Virus record (IMG/VR): IMGVR_UViG_3300008055_000387
Coordinates: 1 to 21,326 of that record
Strand: one strand, 5' to 3'
DNA length: 21,326 nt
Source: a virus
Positions 9,762 through 18,769 of this stretch are shown here, in pieces; the first letter of the stretch is position 1, and the number at the start of each line of letters is the position of its first letter. The position numbers were made by a program, and so were the translations under genes. The notes under the pieces are model-generated. The model saw nothing but the letters and a program-made list of their open reading frames with translations, had not been told where the DNA came from and ran no database searches.

Positions 9762-12293
9762 GTGGCGGAATCGCTGGGGCGGGCGACGTTTGATGTCCTG
9801 CTGGACACCACGGCCTTCCGTGCTGGCATTGAGCAGGTGCGGACGCTGGCGCAGCGGGCCGGGCAGGGCATTGAAAGCGCCTTAGGCAGCAAGGCCAGCA
9901 GGGGATCGCTGGCGGCCTTGGACATTCGGATCACCAGCCTCAAGGAAGAGATTCGGCTGGTGGAGATTGGCTCCGCCAAATACAAGGAGCTGGCGGCTGC
10001 CATCCGCACCGCGACGGGAGAGCGTAAGAAGGTTGAGGGTGATCTCAGTGGTGGTGGTGCCCTCGGTGGCTTTGGTGACATTGCCGGCCAAATCGGCTTG
10101 GCCGTTGGAGCCGCTGGTGTAGCTGCAGGTGCGTTTGATCAGCTCAAGCAGCTCGATGCTGCCAATGCAGCAGTCAGAACGCTGGGGATTAACTCGGCAG
10201 ACCTAGCGAAGGAGCTGTCTGCAGTTGCCTCTGAAATCGGCAATAACGTCAGCCAGGTGAAGCTGACGCAGGCTGCCTATGACGTGGCCTCATCGGGCTT
10301 TGCTACGGCTTCCGATGCAGCCAAGGTGCTCAAGGCCTCAGCCCTTGGTGCGGTGGGCGGGTTTGCAGAGCTGAACACCGTCGCGGATGCCACAACTTCG
10401 GTGCTCAATGCCTATGGCTTGTCGGCCGATAGCGCTGGGGCGATTGTTGATCAATTCATCCAGACGCAGAACGACGGCAAGATTGTTGTTTCACAGTATG
10501 CCGATCAAATTGGTCGCGTTGCACCAATCGCAGCAGCCGCTGGTGTCAGCATTGAAGAGCTGAATGCTGCGGTGGCTTCTGCCACTGCGCAAGGTGTACC
10601 GGTTGAGTCAACATTCGCTGGCCTTCGTCAGGCGATTGCCGCCATCGTTGAGCCCACGGCCAAGGCTCAAGAAGAAGCGGAAAGACTAGGCCTTGATTTC
10701 AACCTTCAAGCGCTACAAGCCAAAGGCCTGGGCGAGGTTCTCAAGGATGTCGCCACCAGAACGCAAGGTAGTGCCGAGTCCACCAGTAAATTGTTTGGCA
10801 GCATTGAAGCTGTCGCGGCAATTCAGCCGCTACTGAATGATGGCCTAGTCAAATACACCAAGAACTTAGACAATCAGCGCAATAGCGTTGGTGCTGCAGC
10901 CAAAGCTAGCCAAGAAAACTCCACGACCATCAGCCAAGGCATTGTCCGCATAGGCAATGCACTCTCCGATCTGGTGGTCACCACGGATGTGGCCTTTGGC
11001 CCCTTGGTGGGTGGTTTCCTGAATACAGCGGCGGCTGCAGTGGGCTTGAAGCCTCTGATCTTGGGCGTGGCTGCAGCGGTGACGACGCTGGCGATTGCCA
11101 CTCAAGGTGCAGCGCTGGCGCAGAAAGCCTTGGCCGTAGCTTCAGCTGTGGCGCAAACAGTGCTCAACCCGGCCAATGCAGCCAAGGTGGCCATTGCTTT
11201 GGGTGTCGGTGCTGCAACGGCTGCAGCAGTGGCTGCTGCCATGGGTGACGGCAGCAAAGAACAGGCCAAGCTTGGCAAGGAAGTTGCAAAGACCAATAAG
11301 CAGCAGGACAACGCCACCAAGCTGATTGAAAGCCAGAAGCTCGCGCGGCAGAAGATCACCAATCAGCAGCTGGCCAGCCTCAGTGCGGAGCAGTCCAACC
11401 TCAAGGCGCAAGAGGCGCGGCTGGGCTTCTACAGCCAGGAATACCAACTGATCGGCCAGATCAATAAGGTCCGCGCTGATGCCGCCATTGGCCGCAGTGA
11501 CACGATCAAGAGCCTGCTGGATCAGGAGCTATCGCAGGCGCAGAAGCTGGCAACCAATGACGCGCAGCGCCGGGCCTTAGAGCTGGAGTTTGGCCAGCGC
11601 AAGTTCAATCAGACCGTTGCCGAGTTTGACCTCAAGGCCATCGCGCTTGGCACTGAGCAGCAGGCTCAGCAGGCCAGCTTGGCTTTTGAGCAGCAAAAGG
11701 TCGCGGCTGCCGGTAAGCGGGCTGAGATCGAGGCGAAGATCGCGCTGCTGCAAGCGCAACAGCAGAACAGCGAAAAGGGCACTGCGGAAACGCAGCGGCA
11801 GGTGGAGCTGGCCCAGCAGAACCTTGATCTGATCAAAGAAACCAATAGCCAAGAGCAAGGCCTGCTCGGCTTGCGCCAGCAGCTGCTTGCGGATCAGCAG
11901 GCCGCTGCCCGTGATCAGCTCGCTCAGCAACGCCTCCTAGCCCTGAACTCTCAAGCCGAGTTTGCATCCAAGGAGCAGCAGGCCCAGCTGCAGGCTGATG
12001 TCAATGCCGAACTGAGCCAGCAAGCGTCCTATGTCGATGCTGCAGCGGTATCAGCCCGCAACTTCAAGAACCTGCTGCAGGAAGCAGCGCAGGCCCGTGG
12101 TGAGCTGTCCACATCCTTCCAGGCGCAAATCAACACGGTGATCGACGGCAGCCAGCAGTTCTCTCAGATGAACAGCTTCCTCTCCACCATCGCTACCAAC
12201 ACCGCCAAGGCACCGGTGGTCAATGTCACCGTGAACAACAGCGCCGCAAGGGGCAACTCAAGTGGTGCGGTGGTTAGCGGAACAGGCGGCTGA
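9762..12293 (+). CDS. tape measure protein (TP901-like)
   Basis: 843 residues from a GTG preceded by GGCAGGAAGC. Residues about 145-350 are the TP901-type tape measure core (ADLAKELSAVASEIGNNV, then QAAYDVASSGFATASDAAKV, TTSVLNAYGLSADSAGAIVD and VPVESTFAGLRQAIAAI). Residues about 410-490 are hydrophobic Ala/Val/Leu segments that could cross the host membrane during ejection. Residues about 500-800 are a long Gln/Ala/Glu-rich coiled coil. At roughly 1.5 Angstrom per residue it predicts a tail near 125 nm. It templates tail length and is released with DNA. The last codons overlap the next gene by one base. In this phage it sits upstream of the chaperone-like pair, the reverse of the usual siphophage order. 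Confidence 0.92.
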   Translation: MAESLGRATFDVLLDTTAFRAGIEQVRTLAQRAGQGIESALGSKASRGSLAALDIRITSLKEEIRLVEIGSAKYKELAAAIRTATGERKKVEGDLSGGGALGGFGDIAGQIGLAVGAAGVAAGAFDQLKQLDAANAAVRTLGINSADLAKELSAVASEIGNNVSQVKLTQAAYDVASSGFATASDAAKVLKASALGAVGGFAELNTVADATTSVLNAYGLSADSAGAIVDQFIQTQNDGKIVVSQYADQIGRVAPIAAAAGVSIEELNAAVASATAQGVPVESTFAGLRQAIAAIVEPTAKAQEEAERLGLDFNLQALQAKGLGEVLKDVATRTQGSAESTSKLFGSIEAVAAIQPLLNDGLVKYTKNLDNQRNSVGAAAKASQENSTTISQGIVRIGNALSDLVVTTDVAFGPLVGGFLNTAAAAVGLKPLILGVAAAVTTLAIATQGAALAQKALAVASAVAQTVLNPANAAKVAIALGVGAATAAAVAAAMGDGSKEQAKLGKEVAKTNKQQDNATKLIESQKLARQKITNQQLASLSAEQSNLKAQEARLGFYSQEYQLIGQINKVRADAAIGRSDTIKSLLDQELSQAQKLATNDAQRRALELEFGQRKFNQTVAEFDLKAIALGTEQQAQQASLAFEQQKVAAAGKRAEIEAKIALLQAQQQNSEKGTAETQRQVELAQQNLDLIKETNSQEQGLLGLRQQLLADQQAAARDQLAQQRLLALNSQAEFASKEQQAQLQADVNAELSQQASYVDAAAVSARNFKNLLQEAAQARGELSTSFQAQINTVIDGSQQFSQMNSFLSTIATNTAKAPVVNVTVNNSAARGNSSGAVVSGTGG
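12250..12261 (+). promoter_or_regulatory. GGGGCAACTCAA motif variant (copy 6)
   Basis: Within the 3' end of the tape measure gene, 43 bases before the ATG at 12293, and out of frame with copies that encode GAT. Ten of twelve bases match the exact form. Confidence 0.35.
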
Positions 12294-13042
12294 TGAGCGT
12301 CACGATCAACGGCCTGACCATCAGCAAGCTGACCGCGCAGCCGCTGGGTTACACCTCTGAGGATGTGAGCCTTGGCTTAGCCGCCCGCAGCTGGACCGTC
12401 AGCGGCCTGCTGAACAGCACGGAGCTAGGGCAGTTCATCTCCATCTTTGAGACGTGGCTGGCAGCAAGGCGAGGCGATGCCGATTCCATCGCCAGCAACA
12501 GCGTCGGCAGCACCGTGGCGCTCAGCTTCAGCGCCAATGGCCTCAGTGCCTCTGGCGTGGCCTGTTGGTTCACCGAGGCGCCCAGCATTGAACAGGTCGG
12601 TGCCTATGTGCAGCTGACCGCGACGTTGGTGGATGCCAATCAGGCGCTCACGGTGGCGAAGAAGTCACTGGAGAAGAGCAGCGCTGCCGATGACGCCCTG
12701 CTGCCCAGCCTGGGCACCGTGACCTTGGGCGGGGTGACGATCACGCTCACCGAGCCGATGGAAACGCTTGACGACCTGCCGAGCCTGGAGCGCACCGCCG
12801 GTGGGTTTGCCTACATCAATGGCCCGCTCAGGGCTTCAGCTGTGCGGCAGATCACTGGCACCGTCGCCAATGAAGCGGCCTACAACACGCTGCGCAACTG
12901 GGTGTCCACCACCGTGCAGAGCACGCCATCAACCGGTGACTGGTGGCCCACCAGCCCGCCCACAGCCAGCGTGGAGGCTCGCATTGTCGGCGGCCTCAAG
13001 ACCAACCTCTGGACCGTGAACCTGACGGTGGAGCAGGTCTGA
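12293..13042 (+). CDS. distal tail-like protein
   Basis: 249 residues in two beta-rich halves of similar style, starting MSVTINGLTISKLTAQPLGY and, after about residue 145, GTVTLGGVTITLTEPMETLDD. The duplicated strand pattern and its place just after the tape measure and before the hub-like protein fit a distal tail (Dit-type) protein forming the ring between tube and tip. No sequence signature proves it. It overlaps the tape measure stop by one base (TGATG) and the next gene's ATG by one base, so it is translationally coupled both ways. Confidence 0.45.
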   Translation: MSVTINGLTISKLTAQPLGYTSEDVSLGLAARSWTVSGLLNSTELGQFISIFETWLAARRGDADSIASNSVGSTVALSFSANGLSASGVACWFTEAPSIEQVGAYVQLTATLVDANQALTVAKKSLEKSSAADDALLPSLGTVTLGGVTITLTEPMETLDDLPSLERTAGGFAYINGPLRASAVRQITGTVANEAAYNTLRNWVSTTVQSTPSTGDWWPTSPPTASVEARIVGGLKTNLWTVNLTVEQV

Positions 13043-15447
13043 TGGTGCTCGACGTTCGCGCTCAGATCCTCTGCAACTTGGGGCCGGTCATTTCCGGCAG
13101 CGTCAAGGATGACCATGTGCAAGGCCAGGGCCTAGTGATGACCACCGGCGAGCTGGTGATTGCCGGACTGGTGACACCTGCGCACGGCGATGTGGTCAAG
13201 CTGGCCTACATCACACCCAATCAAGCCAAGGCTGCCAGGTTCCCGCGTGGCCCCTTTTATGTCACCAAGGCCTACGCGGATCCGCTGCGCAATCAGACGC
13301 AGGTGAGTATTGCCGACAAGCTGGCGTATGAAAAACACAAAGGAGGTGGCGTCATCAATGGAACCCTTGTTGATGCCCTGCAAGGAAGGCTGCCTAAAAC
13401 TGCAAAATCAATTGAGCTAAGTGAAGCCTTTGCAGTGATCGCCGCAAGAATCGGCGTGCCAATTTACGAGCTTGGCTCGTGGTCGCTTGTTAAACAGCTT
13501 GAGGAGATTGAAGCTGCTGACTACGTGGAAACAATGTCAGATATTCTGGCTAGCGTTACTCATTTTGGCTATTTAGATGCCAAAGGTCAGCTGCGCACAA
13601 TTTCTTACAAAGAGCTTCCTCCTGGTGGACCTGTGTTGCTGTTTACCAACGTAGTTGACTTGCAAGGCAATCAAGGCGGTCTTGATTTTAGCGAGAATCC
13701 GGTCGCCGAAGGTGAATCGCAAGTTGTCGAACAAAAGAAAGATGAGTCATCCGTCACATGGTTGGCTGGCGGCACTGTTGTCGATGGTGCTTATGAAGAG
13801 TTTGCGGCATCATGGGATAACTCGGGCGCGACTACGGAAACATCTGTGCAGGTGACTTTGCGCAGTGGCGCAGAACGGACTTTTCCTGTTGTTGAAACAG
13901 TTATCACTTCAGAGCAAACAGCTGAACCCGACAACAGAGTTATAGAGCGAATCACGGAGACAAGGACATCGCTTGTCAAGGTCAACAGTCAAGTCATACA
14001 GGACTACCTCAACGCAGGTCTGCCCGGACCAAGCCACTCGGCGGAAATAAAAAGCCGCAAAATAGATCGCTATTCTTATGATGAAATCCAGCCGCCGCCA
14101 CTGACGGAGCAAGAAGAAGAGCAGTTGCAGCAAGAAATCAATGCTGCTCAGCAAGCTATCGCAGAAAGTCATCCAGCCTCGGATTCGCCAATTTTGACAT
14201 CTGCTGGCACGATTGTGCTATTGCCCAAGCTACCCACCTATCGGGTCAAGCGAGAGCAAAGCATTGAAACGATGTCCTATGTAGAAGCTTTAGGACGCAT
14301 TGGCGTCAAAGACTACACAAAGATGGGAGGGCTTCCGTCAGGCGAAGGGGTTAAGCAGTCGCTTGTTACAGATATTTTTTATAGCGACACCAAAGAAAAG
14401 CGCATTGAGCGCACCTATGTGGCCTATGGCTTGACGCAGATGGGTCAGCAAGCCATATCTGCTGCAGCCCTCAGGGCGACGACGGCTGCTGATTTTATGC
14501 CTTATATACGGCAATTCTTTAAGCTTGTTTTAGAAGACCACAAGATTACTACCAAAGATCTGCCGTCACAAGATAATGGCGCAATCCCAAGCTATTTAGC
14601 GCCCTACGCCACGGCCACTACCGTGATCCAGGGATCTAGTCGTATACAGATTGGCGATGATGCTGGCCGCCCTAATCGCGCCACATCACTTACGGTTCCT
14701 TTTTTGCCTGATGATGTTGTCAACGACGACGGGACAATCACCAAAGGCGATCCAGAGACAGCAGCAGCGAATTACGCTGAAGAGCAAAACCGTCTACTTC
14801 TTGGCCATCGTCTAGGCCTACAGGTCACCACAGCTTTGGGCCTATTGCCATCCAAGCCTCTTGGCGCCTTTCATTTGCGCAACGGCGGCATTAGCGCCAC
14901 CTATCGCACCAATGGCACCGCGTGGAGCTTTGACGCCAACAGCTGTCTGGTTTCCACGGATGCCTTGTATTGGGGTCTAGCGGGTGGTGACATCAGCGGC
15001 CCGCGCTGGACCCCTGTGGCGCCTGGCACCAGTGCCTTGCCGACTCCGCCAGCGGATGTGGACAACGGCCCGCAGGATCCGGTGAACAGCGTGACGCTGG
15101 TGGAGCCAGTGGATGTCAGCGACAGCGCTGCGGTCACAACGCTGATTGACAGCCTGCCGGATGATGAAACCGAAGTGTTTGAAACCGAGCTGACGCCTGT
15201 GGCGTTGGCGCTGCCGTTCAAGCCGATCAGCACCGCTGCCCTGCAGGTGCGTTTGCAGCTGGAGACGCTGCTGGTGCCGCTGGGCATCAACCGCAGCCTG
15301 GGTGAGGGAACCCTGCAGAGCGTGCTGCAACTGGAGGCGGTGCAAGCAATCAGCGAGCAGGTGGTGCTGCAGCTGGAGAGCAGTGAGCGGCAACTGCTGA
15401 TCCAAGCCTTTAGTGCTGGCTTGGGTCTTGGCGGCAACCTCAGCTAA
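13042..15447 (+). CDS. tail tip/baseplate hub-like protein with an AT-richer central region
   Basis: 801 residues from the ATG that overlaps the previous stop. The frame is open further upstream to 12943, but that would be a shadow of the previous gene. The N-terminal part (MVLDVRAQILCNLGPVISGS, then GELVIAGLVTPAHGDVVKLA) and a FYVTKAYADPLRNQTQVSIA strand resemble gp27/hub-like proteins. Residues about 96-610 (bases roughly 13330-14870) are AT-richer than the flanks (45% GC at 13681-13740 and 42% at 14341-14400, against 68% in a portal sample), with different codon choice. They contain a Glu/Gln-rich coiled segment (PPLTEQEEEQLQQEINAAQQ). This suggests segmental exchange. The C-terminus is a Leu/Gln-rich helical stalk. 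Function is by position. Confidence 0.5.
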   Translation: MVLDVRAQILCNLGPVISGSVKDDHVQGQGLVMTTGELVIAGLVTPAHGDVVKLAYITPNQAKAARFPRGPFYVTKAYADPLRNQTQVSIADKLAYEKHKGGGVINGTLVDALQGRLPKTAKSIELSEAFAVIAARIGVPIYELGSWSLVKQLEEIEAADYVETMSDILASVTHFGYLDAKGQLRTISYKELPPGGPVLLFTNVVDLQGNQGGLDFSENPVAEGESQVVEQKKDESSVTWLAGGTVVDGAYEEFAASWDNSGATTETSVQVTLRSGAERTFPVVETVITSEQTAEPDNRVIERITETRTSLVKVNSQVIQDYLNAGLPGPSHSAEIKSRKIDRYSYDEIQPPPLTEQEEEQLQQEINAAQQAIAESHPASDSPILTSAGTIVLLPKLPTYRVKREQSIETMSYVEALGRIGVKDYTKMGGLPSGEGVKQSLVTDIFYSDTKEKRIERTYVAYGLTQMGQQAISAAALRATTAADFMPYIRQFFKLVLEDHKITTKDLPSQDNGAIPSYLAPYATATTVIQGSSRIQIGDDAGRPNRATSLTVPFLPDDVVNDDGTITKGDPETAAANYAEEQNRLLLGHRLGLQVTTALGLLPSKPLGAFHLRNGGISATYRTNGTAWSFDANSCLVSTDALYWGLAGGDISGPRWTPVAPGTSALPTPPADVDNGPQDPVNSVTLVEPVDVSDSAAVTTLIDSLPDDETEVFETELTPVALALPFKPISTAALQVRLQLETLLVPLGINRSLGEGTLQSVLQLEAVQAISEQVVLQLESSERQLLIQAFSAGLGLGGNLS
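15431..15442 (+). promoter_or_regulatory. GGCAAC-motif variant (copy 7)
   Basis: GCGGCAACCTCA at the coding end of the hub-like gene, 31 bases before the ATG at 15462. Two mismatches to the exact 12-mer; coding, so possibly chance. Confidence 0.35.
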
Positions 15448-15461
15448 GACCGAGCGCCGTT

Positions 15462-15902
15462 ATGCCTGCGAGCTTTACGCCCAATCGTGAGGCCGCTCTG
15501 GGTGCCCTGTGGTGGTTGTTTGAAGGTGCCACCTTTGCGAGCTTCTTGGCGAATACAAGCGGTGCAGCGTCGCCTCCTGCGCTCAATGCGGATTACAGCG
15601 CATGGGATCCTTATGTCTTGGCTGGTCAGTTTGATACGTTCACCGCATCTGGCACAGTGGCCTATGACGGCACATTGACCCAGCGGGCTGAACTGCCGCA
15701 ACAGGAAATCACACTTTCGTTTGCCTCAACGGTGACCTACACCGATGTACTGGTTGCCATCATTCCAGCCGTAGATCCAGGGGCTGGTGCGCCAGTTCAT
15801 GCCTTCCCTCTGATCGGTGTGATTCACGAATCCACACCCTTCACGCTGACCGCTGGTGCCACTAAGACCTATCGCTTAGATCTCTATTCGCAGTGGATCT
15901 AG
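15462..15902 (+). CDS. beta-rich structural protein, tail tip or receptor-binding candidate
   Basis: 146 residues, starting MPASFTPNREAALGALWWLF. The rest alternates hydrophobic and Thr/Ser positions as in beta-sandwich tail proteins (TASGTVAYDGTLTQ, FASTVTYTDVLVAIIPA, GATKTYRLDLYSQWI). No signal peptide. It belongs to the run of tip genes between the hub-like protein and the 15930 protein and may bind the hub or fibre. Unrecognised at sequence level. Confidence 0.45.
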   Translation: MPASFTPNREAALGALWWLFEGATFASFLANTSGAASPPALNADYSAWDPYVLAGQFDTFTASGTVAYDGTLTQRAELPQQEITLSFASTVTYTDVLVAIIPAVDPGAGAPVHAFPLIGVIHESTPFTLTAGATKTYRLDLYSQWI

Positions 15903-15912
15903 GGCAAGTTCA
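15901..15912 (+). promoter_or_regulatory. AGGGCAAGTTCA motif variant (copy 8)
   Basis: Starts at the middle base of the TAG stop of the preceding gene, 29 bases before the ATG at 15930, and lies mostly in non-coding sequence. Ten of twelve bases match. Confidence 0.4.
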
Positions 15913-15929
15913 GGCATAAGGGTTGATCC

Positions 15930-16625
15930 ATGGCCGTTACCACCGCACTGACGCAGGCCGAGCTGGCCCGTGTGATGTCTGAGGCCTACAGCGGCAAGGT
16001 GCTGACCGCTGCGTTGGTCAATGCCGCCAGCGCACCGGCGACCGATGCCGGGATCGCCAGTTGGCTGCAGTACGAGCTGACCGAAGGCACCAACGGCTAT
16101 GCCCGCTTTCAAAGCGCTGCCCTGACCGGCGGCACCTACAGCGCCACCAACACCCGCTATGAGCAGGACTCGGTGAGCGTGGAGTTCAGCGCCAATGGCG
16201 GCAACCTGACCTACACCCATGTGGTGCTGCTGGTGGATGCCGCAGCGGATGGCCAGGCCGGTGCAGGCTTGACCGCCAGCAGTGCGGTGGATCCAGCCAC
16301 GGATGTGATCACCGTGGCCAGCCATGGCCTCAGCGATGGCAATGCCGTGACGGTGACGGTGGACAGCGGCGGCACGCTGCCCGGTGGTCTGACGGCCGGC
16401 ACGCTCTACTACGTGGATAGCGTCACCAGCTCGACGATCACGCTGCACACCGCCACACCGGTGGCCAGTGGCAACAAGGTGAACATCACCAGCACCGGCA
16501 GCGGCACGTTGCGCATCCGCAAGTGCGCCGGCAGCGTCTACGGCATCCTCAGCGAAACCGCAGCGGTCACGATCAGCAACGGCCAGACCGTGGGCTACAG
16601 CGTCAAGCTCGCGGTCAATGACTGA
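15930..16625 (+). CDS. phage tail protein with a beta-rich inserted domain
   Basis: 231 residues. The outer parts (1-115 and about 195-231) resemble the preceding 146-residue protein in style: helix, then Thr/Ala-rich beta strands (YTHVVLLVD and TVGYSVKLAVND). Residues about 125-195 form a distinct beta unit seen in many phage tail proteins: DVITVASHGLSDGNAVTVTV, then PGGLTAGTLYYVDSV and TSSTITLHTATPV, closing on TGSGTLRI. This looks like a decoration inserted into the host fold, suiting a surface or receptor role. The ATG at 15930 is chosen because it follows an intergenic motif copy. The stop overlaps the next ATG (TGATG). Confidence 0.5.
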   Translation: MAVTTALTQAELARVMSEAYSGKVLTAALVNAASAPATDAGIASWLQYELTEGTNGYARFQSAALTGGTYSATNTRYEQDSVSVEFSANGGNLTYTHVVLLVDAAADGQAGAGLTASSAVDPATDVITVASHGLSDGNAVTVTVDSGGTLPGGLTAGTLYYVDSVTSSTITLHTATPVASGNKVNITSTGSGTLRIRKCAGSVYGILSETAAVTISNGQTVGYSVKLAVND

Positions 16626-16777
16626 TGGCTGAAGCGCAGGTCAATGTGCAGGTGAGCGGCAATGCTGGCAGCTCCGAGCTGCGCCAGCGCCTGCAGGAGG
16701 TAGTGGATGCCAACCGCATTGCGATGAACCTGCGGATGCAGGCCAAGATCACGGTGATCAAGGCCCAGCGTGGTTAG
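16625..16777 (+). CDS. small coiled structural protein (50 aa)
   Basis: A 50-residue ORF starting MAEAQVNVQVSGN and ending VIKAQRG. Its ATG overlaps the previous stop by one base, and its end overlaps the next gene's GTG by eight bases, so the three genes are coupled. Predicted helices ELRQRLQEVV and AMNLRMQAKITVI suggest a short helix-forming adaptor. No family recognised. Confidence 0.5.
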   Translation: MAEAQVNVQVSGNAGSSELRQRLQEVVDANRIAMNLRMQAKITVIKAQRG

Positions 16778-18038
16778 GCCGGTTGCACGGTTCCGCCCGG
16801 CTGCACGGCGCTCAACCATTCAGGTTGATCCGGTCTGGGTTTTCAATTACGGCTTTTCCAACTTCAATACGCTGGCCTGGCAAAACACCAGCACGCCCTT
16901 GATTACCAGCGAAAACCATCGCTGTGTGGTCTATTCAGGTTCGGCTGGACAGGTGGCCAGTGTCCGTGTGTTTGATGCCGTGCCGCTGAGCGTTGTTGAA
17001 CACAACGACGCTGGCGTAGGTGCCTTGCTCTTGGCGGCCTACCCCTCGCTAAGTCCTGCTGCGACGTGGATCAACGCTTTGGTGGTGGCCACCGCTCCAC
17101 TAGCAACGCAAGTGATTGACGATGTTGTTTATATCTCCATGATCAGAGGATCTGCATCCATGAGCAAGGTTCAAGTGAGCCTGTCCACTGGATCAACCAT
17201 TTCAAGCGGCACCTACTGCGGCCGAGCTGGCTATGAAGTTTTCACGGCAGCCGTCAACTTGAATACAGGCGCTGTGGCTTCTCAAGCGGCACCACTGCTG
17301 CAATACAGGCAAGTGGTCTCAGAGTTCACCGGCGCTCCACCTGGATCCTCAGGTTATTTCAAATGGACTGCAACCACTGAGTACACAGGGCTTGCGGCGG
17401 CTTTTGCGAACAGTCTGCCAAGCAGCCATCCGTTCAAGTCCTGTGGCAGTTCAGCTTGGACGTTTCTTAATTCGCCCACTGCTTACCCGGTTGCTGTTGG
17501 CGTCACATCTCAGAGCAACTCCAACGTCTTCAACGGCGGAAGCTCCCTAGATAAGTTTTATTCGCCGGATGACTTTCGTAGTCATTTGGATTTTGCTAGC
17601 AATCCTTGGAATCTCTATAGCCGCCACTTGGGCTACAACACGCAGACAGGACAGCGGATGTTCTCGCCTGGTCTCTATGCGGATGCGTCGGGTGTGCGCG
17701 AGCTGTCAACACTGACTGCACTGCCTGGTGGCTTCACGTGCAATGGCTATCGGTATCTGGGTGCTCAGTCGGGCACCAGCTTTGATGGCTACAGCCCTGA
17801 GGCAATGGAGCCGCTAGAGGATGTTGTGGATCTGTCTGGCCTGGCAACAGATGATCAGGCGTCGGTGATTGCCGGCAGCACTGCCGTGGCACCACCAGCC
17901 TCGGTGACGTTGACCGCACCAGTAACCGGCGTCACAACGACAGACGAAACCTACATCAGACGGTTTGGCTATCCAGCTGAAATCGACACTGTGGTGCTGC
18001 CAGATCGAGCAGAACGTTTGTTCAGAATTGTTGATTAG
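16770..18038 (+). CDS. large unknown structural protein, possible tip or receptor-binding protein
   Basis: 422 residues from GTG 16770, the first start of the open frame. Ser/Thr/Ala/Gly-rich, with Tyr and Trp spread along its length, typical of beta-structured tail or surface proteins. Segments include WVFNYGFSNFNTLAWQ, a YPVAVGVTSQSNSNVF run, and NLYSRHLGYNTQTGQRMF. A C-terminal PASVTLTAPVTGVTTT part is followed by a final helix-strand. Much of it is AT-richer in codon choice than neighbours, suggesting replacement, as is common for host-range genes. It is near the size of a major capsid protein but does not look like an HK97 fold to me. No convincing Shine-Dalgarno sequence. Confidence 0.4.
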   Translation: MVRPVARFRPAARRSTIQVDPVWVFNYGFSNFNTLAWQNTSTPLITSENHRCVVYSGSAGQVASVRVFDAVPLSVVEHNDAGVGALLLAAYPSLSPAATWINALVVATAPLATQVIDDVVYISMIRGSASMSKVQVSLSTGSTISSGTYCGRAGYEVFTAAVNLNTGAVASQAAPLLQYRQVVSEFTGAPPGSSGYFKWTATTEYTGLAAAFANSLPSSHPFKSCGSSAWTFLNSPTAYPVAVGVTSQSNSNVFNGGSSLDKFYSPDDFRSHLDFASNPWNLYSRHLGYNTQTGQRMFSPGLYADASGVRELSTLTALPGGFTCNGYRYLGAQSGTSFDGYSPEAMEPLEDVVDLSGLATDDQASVIAGSTAVAPPASVTLTAPVTGVTTTDETYIRRFGYPAEIDTVVLPDRAERLFRIVD

Positions 18039-18070
18039 CGACTGCTAGCCTGTTGTGTAGTGCCTGATTT

Positions 18071-18769
18071 ATGGCCGACGAGACACAACAAGCGCTGCAG
18101 CAAGAACAATCAACGCCAACACCTGCGGTAGAGCCATTGGGGGAAGCGGGTCTTTCGGCGCTACAGGAAGAACGGGAAGCCCGCAAGGCAGCTGAGCGGC
18201 GCCTCAAGGCGATTGAGCAGCAGCTGCAAGGCCTGGACCCTGATCAACTGCGCAACATCAAAGAAGCGCAAGAGCGGGAAGAGCGTCTGCGGGCTGAAAT
18301 GGATCAGCGCATCAAAGAAGCGGCAGAAGCGGCCAAGGCTGAGGCTTATGCGCAGGTCAAGGTCAAGGATCAGAAGCTGGCCGAAGCCCTGGCGGAGAAG
18401 TCGGAGCTGTACCGCAAGCAGGCCCTCGCCAATGCCTTCCAAGTCGCTGGCGGCCGCAGTGGTGGCGCTGAGGATGGCACCACCTACTTCGATGCCTTGA
18501 TGGGCGCCATCGGTAGCCGCTTCAAGGTCACCGACAGCGGTGATGTGGTGGTGCTCAATGCCAACGGTGAACCGATGCTCACCGAGAACGGCGACACCAT
18601 GAGCCCAGCGGCGTATCTGGAAGGCCTCAAGAGCAATGCCGTCTACGGCCACTTCTTTGCTCCCACCAGCAATGGCCATGGCGGCGGGATGCGCGGCAGC
18701 GGCAACCTGACGGCCGGCAGCCTGCAGGGCATGAGCGCCCTCGACAAGATCGGCTACGGGTTGGGTTGA
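18071..18769 (+). CDS. scaffold-like coiled-coil protein
   Basis: 232 residues. Residues about 10-125 form a charged helix/coiled coil (EEREARKAAERRLKAIEQQL, then KEAQEREERLRAEMDQRIKE and VKDQKLAEALAEKSELYRKQ). This is followed by a Gly-rich globular part (GGRSGGAEDGTTYFDALMGA and VTDSGDVVVLNANGEPML). This long-helix-plus-small-domain shape is that of capsid scaffolding proteins (GP20-like), normally found just before the major capsid gene. Here it is 6 kb past the tape measure, which is unusual, and no capsid gene follows. A tail-associated coiled-coil protein is the alternative. The stop overlaps the ATG of the chaperone gene. Confidence 0.5.
   Translation: MADETQQALQQEQSTPTPAVEPLGEAGLSALQEEREARKAAERRLKAIEQQLQGLDPDQLRNIKEAQEREERLRAEMDQRIKEAAEAAKAEAYAQVKVKDQKLAEALAEKSELYRKQALANAFQVAGGRSGGAEDGTTYFDALMGAIGSRFKVTDSGDVVVLNANGEPMLTENGDTMSPAAYLEGLKSNAVYGHFFAPTSNGHGGGMRGSGNLTAGSLQGMSALDKIGYGLG

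Noticed and set aside
12943-13041. Upstream extension of the hub-like gene
   Set aside because: The added residues are a frame-shadow of the previous gene. The ATG at 13042 overlaps the previous stop in the usual TGATG way and begins a sensible protein.
16198-16209. GCGGCAACCTGA inside the 15930 gene (a similar one at 18699)
   Set aside because: These encode a Gly-Asn-Leu/Thr segment and have no start codon at the expected distance. They show that the weaker motif variants can arise from coding sequence.
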